Assembly (NCBI GenBank): GCA_964570325.1
Contig: CAZMXS010000116.1
Span: 1-5,027 of the forward strand
Source of the DNA: CAZMXS01 sp964570325
GTDB lineage: Bacteria > Verrucomicrobiota > Kiritimatiellia > CAIQIC01 > CAZMXS01
Reading direction: 5' to 3'
Length of the DNA: 5,027 bases
Part shown: piece by piece, positions 1 to 4,950 of the stretch
Layout of the letters: each line of letters begins with the position of its first letter
Numbering within the stretch: the first letter of the stretch is position 1
The notes under the pieces: model-generated
Told to the model about the DNA's origin: nothing
Databases searched by the model: none
Seen by the model: the letters and a program-made list of their open reading frames with translations, nothing else
Made by a program: the position numbers and the translations under genes

Positions 1-7
1 CGCCACA

Positions 8-70
8 CCACTCGCTCACGCTCGTGGCTACGCCTTTTCGTGCCTTGCGGCGTTTTTTCGGGCTATCCCG
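8..70 (+). terminator. Weak hairpins and T-run, possible plus-strand terminator
   Basis: CCAC at 8-11 can pair with GTGG at 24-27 around an inner GC/GC pair and a tetraloop. ACGCC at 30-34 can pair with GGCGT at 49-53, directly before a run of six T at 53-58. CGGG at 59-62 can pair with CCCG at 67-70. The second hairpin plus T-run resembles an intrinsic terminator for a plus-strand gene lying left of the window, but its stem is short and its loop is 14 nt. The first part also looks like a common extragenic palindromic repeat. Both readings are inferences. Confidence 0.3.
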
Positions 71-73
71 CAT

Positions 74-327
74 TCACTTGACATTGATCCGATAGATATT
101 CGGTCCCTGCACGGTGGCGTTCCCATCCGTCACGCAGGTCGCGCCCGCCTGCCCGGCAACGGCGCCATGCATGAGGAGGAGATGCGCAAATCGTCCTGCC
201 TATTCGACGAAACACCGATCAGGCTGTTGTTGTCCCTGATTATGCAATTGATAGCGGTGCTGGAATAGATGATTTTCCAGCGGTCGGTCTCCAGCACAAA
301 GGCGGCCGCGGGGCCTGACGGCCACTA
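74..327 (-). pseudogene. Probable decayed 3' end of a minus-strand gene
   Basis: Two overlapping minus-strand frames each look partly protein-like. One is open from about 327 down to a TGA at 130-132 and contains FVLETDRWKIIYSS and AINCIIRDNNSLIG. The other is open from 199 down to a TGA at 74-76 and ends in ATVQGPNIYRINVK, a plausible C-terminus of a secreted repeat protein. The simplest reading is one gene tail broken by a frameshift somewhere around 130-200. The upstream side is closed by a TAG in the first frame, and no start codon with a ribosome binding site is visible. No family is recognised. The whole stretch could also be non-coding, so confidence is low. Confidence 0.25.
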
Positions 328-372
328 CCCGATAGGTCCAAAATCCGCCCGGCATGGCCGCGCTGGCGGAAG

Positions 373-422
373 TTTTCCAATCATTGGAAAAATCGCGCGG
401 AATGTTTCCAATGATTGGAAAA
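373..422. repeat. Pair of CCAAT-N-ATTGG palindromes in inverted orientation
   Basis: The first palindrome, TTTTCCAATCATTGGAAAA at 373-391, has 9-bp arms around a central C. The second, TTTCCAATGATTGGAAA at 405-421, has 8-bp arms around a central G. Because the centres differ as C and G, the two copies are exact reverse complements: 373-390 pairs perfectly with 405-422 over 18 bp with a 14-nt loop. Centre-to-centre spacing is 31 bp, close to three helical turns. From memory, this motif is dispersed in intergenic DNA of Verrucomicrobiota and relatives. It could be a paired operator for a dimeric regulator or a dispersed extragenic repeat. It sits 38 bp before the DUF1805 start codon. Confidence 0.85.
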
Positions 423-433
423 TCGGCTATGGT
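405..433 (+). promoter_or_regulatory. Candidate sigma-70-like promoter overlapping the palindrome
   Basis: TTTCCA at 405-410 (four of six matches to TTGACA) is separated by 17 bp from TATGGT at 428-433 (four of six matches to TATAAT), 26 bp before the DUF1805 start. If real, the second palindrome would cover the -35 box and could act as an operator. The match is modest and could be chance. Confidence 0.2.
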
Positions 434-445
434 CGGCCGGCCATA
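428..445. repeat. Third near-palindrome, abutting the ribosome binding site
   Basis: TATGGTCGGCCGGCCATA is an inverted repeat with 9-bp arms and one mismatched pair (T433 with G440, a wobble in RNA). It ends where the AAAAGGA ribosome binding site begins, so binding here or folding in the mRNA could affect expression of the DUF1805 gene. The function is inference. Confidence 0.5.
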
Positions 446-451
446 AAAGGA
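445..451 (+). promoter_or_regulatory. Ribosome binding site deciding the DUF1805 start
   Basis: AAAAGGA lies 8 nt before the ATG at 460. It supports that start over the upstream in-frame ATG at 415, which lies inside the palindrome and has no comparable site. Confidence 0.6.
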
Positions 452-459
452 ATGCGCGC

Positions 460-765
460 ATGGAACAGAAAAAAATACAACTCGGCGCAAATGCGCTAAA
501 CGGCTATTGCGTGGATTGCGGTCCGCTGAAACTGTTGACTATCGTCGGCTCCGGCGGCGCAATCGGCTGCGGGCTGATGGATATGACCCCGCTCGACAAA
601 TTCGGTTTTGCCGGCGCGCGCGTCAAATCCGCCAGCGGCCAACCCATGACCACGATTGACGAACTGCTGACCGGCGTGGTTCGGGATGCCAACGAGACGG
701 CAGCAAAGAAAGGGGTCAAACCCGGCATGAGCGGGCGGGAAGCCTTGGACAAAATGATGGCCTAA
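460..765 (+). CDS. DUF1805 (YunC-like) small protein
   Basis: This 101-residue protein matches the pattern of the DUF1805 family, represented by Bacillus subtilis YunC, whose biochemical role is not established as far as I know. Visible landmarks are a short beta-rich start, GAIGCGLMDM at residues 33-42 (family members carry a similar CGxLD segment), the FAGARV turn at 50-55, the TIDELL helix at 65-70, and the C-terminal GVKPGMSGREALDKM at 85-99. The length is typical of the single-domain family. There is no signal peptide or membrane segment, so it should be cytoplasmic. The start at 460 is chosen for its AAAAGGA site 8 nt upstream; starting at 415 would add 15 residues translated from the palindromic repeat. 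The gene precedes the M23 peptidase on the same strand. Cysteines at 17, 20 and 37 are present, but I assign no metal-binding role. Confidence 0.87.
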   Translation: MEQKKIQLGANALNGYCVDCGPLKLLTIVGSGGAIGCGLMDMTPLDKFGFAGARVKSASGQPMTTIDELLTGVVRDANETAAKKGVKPGMSGREALDKMMA

Positions 766-805
766 CCCGACAAGCGCACGAGGTTTGGGTCAGTCAGTTC
801 GAAAA

Positions 806-822
806 CCGATTCGGAGAATCGG
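806..822. repeat. Perfect 7-bp hairpin upstream of the M23 gene
   Basis: CCGATTCGGAGAATCGG forms a 7-bp stem with a GGA triloop, 40 bp before the ATG of the M23 peptidase gene. No T-run follows, so it is not a classical terminator. It could be a leader RNA structure or an operator half-site pair. Confidence 0.5.
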
Positions 823-862
823 CGCAAGATATCTCCGCCAACTACAGTTTGACTCAAGCACC

Positions 863-1984
863 ATGTTCCTTTCCGAATATCGCCACCACGCGCTGGTCCT
901 GTTGATTGCCATCTTCCTGGCGGTCGCGCTGGGCAGTTGCATCCGCGCCTGCCGCAAGTCCAAGCCGCCGGCGGAGGTGCCCCCAACCGTCGTTGAATCC
1001 GGCGCGGGAACCACTGCGGCCGTCGTCGTTGTCTCGCCCTGGAAGAACCTGACCTTCCCCACCCCACAGACACGCCTGTTGGATAGCAACGCACCGGGGA
1101 TCTTTCAACCGACCGGCTCCGGCCGGCTGGAATCCGCGCTTTATGGTTCGACCCGCACGGCCGGCCAGGGCAACCAGCTTCGCTCGTCATTTCATGAGGG
1201 CATTGACATCGCGCCGGTCGAACGCGGCCGCGCCGGACAACCGCTCGACCCAATCTTTGCCATCGCCGACGGCGAGGTGGCTTATGTCAGCCAGCTCCCC
1301 GGCAATTCAAACTACGGCAAGTATGTGGTGCTGATCCATCGGGATCCCATCGGTGACATCTACTCGCTCTATGCGCACCTGGCAGAGATCGCCCCCGGCA
1401 TCGCCGCCGGCCGGGCGATTCGGGCCGGCGACCGGCTGGGAACGATGGGGAACACCGCCTCATCCGGCATCCCAATGGCCCGGGCGCATCTGCACCTCGA
1501 AATCGGCCTGATCAATAACTCCCGCTTCGCGCAGTGGTACCGCGCGCAAAAGCTCAAGCCGGACCATGGCCTCTACAACGGCCGTAATTTGCTGGCGATC
1601 AACGCGCTCGATGTCTTTCGGCGGCACGCAGCGGAGGGCGACGTCGCATTCCAAGCGCATCTGGCCGCCATTCCAGTCGCGTTCGAGGTGGTGCTGGCGG
1701 CAAGGCAGCAACCGAACTTCTTTCAACGCTATCCGGCGCTCTGGCAGGGCACACCGTACGCCGGCGGACCGGTCACCTTGAGCTGCTCGGAAAACGGCCT
1801 GCCGCTGGCGGGGCGCAACGCCACCGCGGAAGAGCGCCAACGGCTTGGTTCGGCGCGCAGCCTGGTGTTGAAAGCCGACCCCGCCGTGCTGGGACGCAAC
1901 GGGGCGCATATCATCGGCCAGGCACAGGGCCGATGGATCCTGGCGCGAAATGGCGAGCAGTGGGCGGAAGTGCTGCTGTATTGA
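863..1984 (+). CDS. M23 family metallopeptidase, probable lipoprotein
   Basis: Family M23 enzymes are zinc endopeptidases that cut peptide cross-links in peptidoglycan. Numbering from the ATG at 863 (373 residues), residues 10-24 are a hydrophobic signal segment ending in LGSC, a plausible lipobox with Cys26, so a lipid-anchored envelope protein is likely. A proline-rich linker follows to about residue 60. The catalytic domain spans about 107-215: HEGID at 111-115 supplies the first zinc His and Asp, YAHL at 170-173 carries the conserved active-site His, and HLH at 209-211 supplies the last zinc His. All key residues are present, so it should be active. Residues 216-373 form a C-terminal extension I do not recognise. 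The same frame is open back to a TTG at 785, but that would place 26 basic residues before the signal segment. The ATG itself has no clear ribosome binding site. Confidence 0.93.
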   Translation: MFLSEYRHHALVLLIAIFLAVALGSCIRACRKSKPPAEVPPTVVESGAGTTAAVVVVSPWKNLTFPTPQTRLLDSNAPGIFQPTGSGRLESALYGSTRTAGQGNQLRSSFHEGIDIAPVERGRAGQPLDPIFAIADGEVAYVSQLPGNSNYGKYVVLIHRDPIGDIYSLYAHLAEIAPGIAAGRAIRAGDRLGTMGNTASSGIPMARAHLHLEIGLINNSRFAQWYRAQKLKPDHGLYNGRNLLAINALDVFRRHAAEGDVAFQAHLAAIPVAFEVVLAARQQPNFFQRYPALWQGTPYAGGPVTLSCSENGLPLAGRNATAEERQRLGSARSLVLKADPAVLGRNGAHIIGQAQGRWILARNGEQWAEVLLY

Positions 1985-1986
1985 TA

Positions 1987-2016
1987 TTCGGCACTTGGCA
2001 TTTAGCCTTCGGCACT
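1987..2016 (+). repeat. Two TTCGGCACT direct repeats between genes
   Basis: TTCGGCACT occurs at 1987-1995 and again at 2008-2016, 21 bp apart (two helical turns), in the 47-bp gap between the M23 and methyltransferase genes. It may be a binding-site pair or a chance or decayed repeat. Confidence 0.35.
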
Positions 2017-2031
2017 CTTAACTAGACGGCC

Positions 2032-2901
2032 ATGTCCATCGAAGTGTTAATCTCAAACTGGCCCGAGTATGAACTGCTCGATTCGGGCAGCCGCCGGAAA
2101 CTGGAGCGGTTCGGACGCAATGTTGTCATTCGGAGCGAAACCAAGGCCTGGTGGAAGCCGGAACGCCGGGAAGCCGAATGGCGCCGCGCGGTCGCCGTTC
2201 ACGAAGACGAGGGCCGCTGGAACTTCATCGCCAACGCGCCGCGCGAGTGGCCGTTGGCCTTCGACCGCCTGACCTTCCTTGCGCGTTTTACCGAGACTTC
2301 CAAACACCTCGGCGTGTTTCCCGAACAGGCGCCGCACTGGCGCTGGATCATGGATCGCGTCCGCGCCGCGGGCCGCGCCCAGCCGCGCCTGCTCAACCTG
2401 TTCGGCTACACGGGGGCGGCCAGCCTGGCCGCAGCCGCTGCCGGTTGCCACGTAACCCACGTTGACGCCTCCAAACCGGCGGTCGCCTGGGCGCGCCGCA
2501 ACCAGGAACTGTCGGGCCTGGCCCGCGCGCCGATTCGGTGGATCGTGGATGACGCCGTGAAGTATGTGCAGCGTGAAATCCGGCGCGGCGTGCGTTACGA
2601 TGCAATCGTGTTGGATCCGCCATCATTCGGGCGCGGACCTAACCGCGAGATATGGAAGGTCGAACAACAATTGACTGAATTGCTGGACATCTGTCGCCAG
2701 GTGTTGGCGGACCAGCCGCTCTTCATTATCCTCACCATGTATAATCTGGAGGCGTCATCGCTAATGCTCGGCAACCTGTTGAGCGAGGTTATGAAGGGCC
2801 ATGGCGGCCAGGTGCAGGTCGGCGAACTGGCGCTGCAGCAAACCGGTTCGGATCGTCTCCTGCCGCTTTCATTGTTCGGCCGTTGGGAAGCCGGCAGGTG
2901 A
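2032..2901 (+). CDS. Class I SAM-dependent methyltransferase, RlmI-like
   Basis: This 289-residue protein has the Rossmann methyltransferase fold of the RlmI/RlmK-like group (Methyltrans_SAM type), whose characterised members methylate cytosine C5 or guanine in 23S rRNA. The SAM-binding motif I is LNLFGYTGAASLAAAAAG at residues 121-138, followed by the acidic ribose-binding residue in HVDASK at 143-148. D173-D174 lie at the adenine-contact position, and motif IV is LDPPSFGRG at 194-202. The N-terminal segment (about 1-100, with LLDSGSRRKLERFG at 15-28) replaces the PUA domain of Escherichia coli RlmI, and the protein is about 100 residues shorter than RlmI. It ends in LPLSLFGRW, as seen in this short subgroup. 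It should be cytoplasmic. The substrate cannot be read from sequence; rRNA is an inference from the family. The ATG at 2032 has no strong ribosome binding site, and the gene starts 47 bp after the M23 stop. Confidence 0.93.
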   Translation: MSIEVLISNWPEYELLDSGSRRKLERFGRNVVIRSETKAWWKPERREAEWRRAVAVHEDEGRWNFIANAPREWPLAFDRLTFLARFTETSKHLGVFPEQAPHWRWIMDRVRAAGRAQPRLLNLFGYTGAASLAAAAAGCHVTHVDASKPAVAWARRNQELSGLARAPIRWIVDDAVKYVQREIRRGVRYDAIVLDPPSFGRGPNREIWKVEQQLTELLDICRQVLADQPLFIILTMYNLEASSLMLGNLLSEVMKGHGGQVQVGELALQQTGSDRLLPLSLFGRWEAGR

Positions 2902-3515
2902 TTCAAATGCGCACAGCCGTGATCAGCCTAACCGGAAATGGCCGATTCGACGCCGGTTTTGACTTCTTTCAAGTGGGGCATAAGGATCAAAGGGGCATTC
3001 GGTCATATCTTCACGTTTAACTATTCTACCCCCTCTGCCAGTCTGCACATGCCCGACTTAATTAGTGACGGAGACATCCCCGCCTGCTCCTGCAACCTGG
3101 ACATTTAAGCAGCGAACCGGGCACTGCTCAGCGCCTATTTTAAGGGCCCTAAAAACGCGCCTAAGGCCCCAAAAAAGCCGATCTACGTTGCCAACTAACT
3201 CAACGGCTGGATGTTATGGACGATAAGCGTCGCGGCGCTCCCCACCAGCGATCCGCGTTCTCTCGCCGCCGAATCAGGCGGTGCAGACTGCCAATCATTA
3301 TTCCGAACGTCAGCGCTCTCCGGCGTGTGGCCCGCTGCGGGCCACGCGTACGTGAGAAGCCGGTTGTTCGCAAGTATCTTTTCCGTTGGACGTCATGTAA
3401 GCACTGCCAGTGGACAGCTCTGATGTCAGTGCCCCAGAACGGCCATATGGCATTTGTTCCACTACAGATGACCAAGCCGCGCCTGTTCGACCCGTCCGCG
3501 ATTCACCCTGCCCGG
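2902..3515. other. Gene-free region with possible mobile-element remnants
   Basis: No credible coding region is seen on either strand; the open frames of about 90-105 codons at 3200-3475 (minus) and 3216-3533 (plus) are arginine-rich and look like shadows. The first 150 bp contain GGGGCAT twice (2975-2981 and 2992-2998) within a stretch that resembles, from memory, the terminal repeats of IS21-type elements. TTAATTAGTGACGGAGACA at 3058-3076 resembles sequence often found near REP-type transposases. GGGCC at 3144-3148 can pair with GGCCC at 3165-3169. A long imperfect hairpin lies at 3304-3370 and is listed separately. All mobile-element readings here are unverified inferences. Confidence 0.35.
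3304..3370. repeat. 67-nt imperfect hairpin with attC-like architecture
   Basis: CGAAC at 3304-3308 pairs with GTTCG at 3366-3370. An unpaired spacer of 6 and 5 nt follows. Then 3315-3326 pairs with 3346-3360, leaving three single extra bases (A3350, T3353, A3357), all on the 3' arm of the plus strand. The tip is the perfect stem GTGGCCCGCTGCGGGCCAC at 3327-3345. Outer AAC/GTT boxes, an unpaired spacer, an inner box with extrahelical bases on one arm only and a total of 67 nt together recall an integron attC site read on the minus strand. However, the outer boxes do not fit the RYYYAAC and GTTRRRY consensus beyond the AAC and GTT cores. No integrase or second site is visible. An ordinary RNA or DNA hairpin is equally possible. 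Confidence 0.55.
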
Positions 3516-4054
3516 CTACTGTTGCGAACCTAACACGTCTCGACGCGCAAACTTCAGATCGCGTTTGCTGTTATCGCAATACGAAATGGCGGGCTGCCCG
3601 TCCGGCCCGAACGCCAGCGAGGTGTATAAGCCCACATTCCNNNNNNNNNNNNNNNNNNNNNNNNNNNNNNNNNNNNNNNNNNNNNNNNNNNNNNNNNNNN
3701 NNNNNNNNNNNNNNNNNNNNNNNNNNNNNNNNNNNNNNNNTCCGGCCCGAACGCCAGCGAGGTGTAATAGGCCACATCTCCGACGCTGTCCACGGTGGTC
3801 AACCGCCACCGGGGCAGAACTACCCCTACCGCGTTCAGAAGAAGCCTGTTCATCAGCCACAATTCGTTGTTCTGCTGCTGTAACGTCTGCAATTGGGCAT
3901 CCTGCTGGACCTGCCTTTGATAGATCTCCTCCAACGTATGCATGGTCGGCCCCGGCGCACCCGGCGGGGTCAAACTACCCGCCCATGCATGATGACCTGC
4001 CCCCATCAAGCCTGGGGCTATTATCGTCGCTAGGATCCATCGGGTTGTCTTCAT
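3516..4054 (-). CDS. Secreted propeller-repeat protein, interrupted by gap
   Basis: The N-terminal part (4054 down to 3741) encodes a signal peptide (residues 1-25, cleavage likely after AWA), the PPGAPGPTMHTLEEI segment (30-44) seen in exported proteins of this lineage, and a glutamine-rich probable coiled coil at about 41-75. The first repeat, LTTVDSVGDVAYYTSLAFGP, follows at 85-104. After the gap, 3638 down to the TAG at 3516-3518 encodes NVGLYTSLAFGPDGQPAISY and then DLKFAR. This is the same repeat, of a type about 41-43 residues long that probably forms beta-propeller blades. The sides are out of frame only because the 100-N gap is a placeholder. The last repeat stops abruptly at RDVLGSQQ, so the 3' end may be truncated. 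The ATG at 4054 follows an AGAGAG site. An in-frame ATG at 4121-4123 overlaps the upstream stop but would add 23 mostly basic residues before the signal peptide. No enzymatic motif is seen; a surface or secreted role is inferred. Confidence 0.8.
3601..3626. repeat. Left copy of 26-bp repeat flanking the gap
   Basis: This is identical over 26 bp to 3741-3766, and similarity continues imperfectly for about 14 bp beyond. On the minus strand it encodes YTSLAFGP plus the start of the next codon, the core of the propeller repeat. Confidence 0.9.
3641..3740. other. Assembly gap of 100 N
   Basis: Exactly 100 unknown bases lie inside the propeller repeat array. The two coding flanks need a missing length of 3k+2, which 100 does not satisfy, so the number is a placeholder. 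The real length and number of repeats are unknown. Confidence 0.98.
3741..3766. repeat. Right copy of 26-bp repeat flanking the gap
   Basis: Identical to 3601-3626. It begins at the first base after the gap, which suggests that the assembly broke because near-identical tandem copies could not be resolved. Confidence 0.9.
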
Positions 4055-4119
4055 CTTGCGCTCTCTTTCTGCCTTGTGATTTTGAGCTCCCCGGTTCTGG
4101 GTCTTGACTCCTGCTCTCT

Positions 4120-4950
4120 TCATGGCGCCACCGTCACCTTTACGCTGTAAAACGCCTGCCCCGCCGCGTTCGTGTCCTGCATGGTCTGGCTGCCTCCGGA
4201 ACCCGGCACGCTTACCTGCCCGACCACGTTGCTCCATCGGCCCGCAGCCAGATCCTCGCACCCCGTCAGCGTGTAATACCGCCGCGTAGAGGCGGGGGTA
4301 AAAGCCACGGCCCTCGCCGCCGGCGTATTGCTGATGGCGATGATTTGCAGATAGTTGCCCGGCACATTGGGATCCACGTCCATGACGTACTTCTGCCACG
4401 CCAGCACGCCGTCCCCCGCATCGTAGTCCTCGGTCACCCCGTGATGGTCCAGCCACCAGTTCGGCGTGCCCTGTGGCTGGGTGTAGAACGCCATCGAGCG
4501 CACGCCGTAGTCCGGTGAACTCCCCTTGAACTTCAGCCACCCAATGTTCTCGCCCCAGGCATGGCCCGAGAACTCGCCGTTGGCCGGGTTGATCGCCGCA
4601 TCGCACTCGGCCGCGCCAAAGTTGATCCAGCCGACGTTCTCGCCCCAAGCGTAGCCCGAGAGTTTGCCGTCGGCCGCCAGGTTCACCCCCCAGTTGTTGC
4701 TGGTCGTGTTGGCGTAGGGCCCACCGCCCGCGCTACCCATGACGATCCAGCCGATGTTCTCGCCCCAGGCGTAGCCCGAAAGCCAGCCGCCGGTTCCCTC
4801 GTAGTAGTGAACCGTGACCTCGTAGTTGGTCGGCCCGGCATTCAACCAGCCGGCATTTTCGCCCCAAGCGTACTTGTACGCTGGGTCCGTTCCCGTATTG
4901 CCCGCCCGCGCCGCCAGTGTGCCCGCCAGCAGACAGGCGACGGTCCTCAT
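4120..4950 (-). CDS. Secreted WGEN-repeat protein
   Basis: Counting from the ATG at 4948-4950 (276 residues), residues 1-16 form a signal peptide with likely cleavage after ARA. Four copies of a WGEN-x-GW repeat follow, with WGEN at 29-32, 62-65, 102-105 and 132-135 (33, 40 and 30 residues apart). The middle two copies read GYAWGENIGWI and GYAWGENVGWI. From about 161 comes a module with GTPNWWLDHHG and then DYDAGDGVLAWQKYVMDVDPN, an Asp/Gly-rich, possibly calcium-binding segment common in secreted PVC proteins. A beta-rich C-terminal domain (about 205-276) ends in FYSVKVTVAP. No catalytic motif is recognised; an exported surface or matrix role is inferred. A GTG at 4960-4962 with AAGGA upstream is an alternative start adding MGII. 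The chosen ATG has GGGGA 5 nt upstream and gives a cleaner signal peptide. It lies 65 bp upstream of the propeller gene, probably in the same transcript. Confidence 0.9.
   Translation of the reverse strand: MRTVACLLAGTLAARAGNTGTDPAYKYAWGENAGWLNAGPTNYEVTVHYYEGTGGWLSGYAWGENIGWIVMGSAGGGPYANTTSNNWGVNLAADGKLSGYAWGENVGWINFGAAECDAAINPANGEFSGHAWGENIGWLKFKGSSPDYGVRSMAFYTQPQGTPNWWLDHHGVTEDYDAGDGVLAWQKYVMDVDPNVPGNYLQIIAISNTPAARAVAFTPASTRRYYTLTGCEDLAAGRWSNVVGQVSVPGSGGSQTMQDTNAAGQAFYSVKVTVAP
4537..4876 (-). repeat. Four in-frame WGEN-coding repeats
   Basis: A conserved DNA core, TTCTCGCCCCARGC (TTTTC in the fourth copy), recurs with CGCCCC starting at 4551, 4641, 4761 and 4860. The spacings of 90, 120 and 99 bp are all multiples of three, so the repeats expand or shrink without breaking the frame. 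The core is more conserved than the linkers between copies. Confidence 0.85.

Noticed and set aside
200..499. Open frames of 76-96 codons on both strands across the palindromic region
   Set aside because: They translate the palindromes themselves (giving FPIIG and SNDWK on both strands) and lack start signals; they are read-through of repeats rather than genes.
504..752. Minus-strand 82-codon frame opposite the DUF1805 gene
   Set aside because: It is a shadow of a gene with clear family similarity on the plus strand.
3144..3169. GGGCC/GGCCC stem as a terminator
   Set aside because: The stem is 5 bp with a 16-nt loop and no clean T-run follows on either strand.
3291..3299. CCAATCATT as a half copy of the palindrome at 373-391
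   Set aside because: Only nine bases match and the second arm is missing, so chance is a sufficient explanation.
3198..3391. ACTCAAC and GTTGGAC as the two ends of an integron attC site
   Set aside because: Both fit the box consensus, but they lie 194 bp apart with no supporting inner pairing, longer than usual attC sites.
3200..3533. Opposed frames of 91 and 105 codons in the gene-free region
   Set aside because: Both are rich in arginine and low in typical protein patterns, lack ribosome binding sites and overlap each other and the 67-nt hairpin.
3554..4648. Single 364-codon minus-strand frame spanning both secreted genes and the gap
   Set aside because: Its first half is an out-of-frame shadow of the WGEN gene, and its end is out of frame after the artificial gap; only 4054 downward is real coding sequence.
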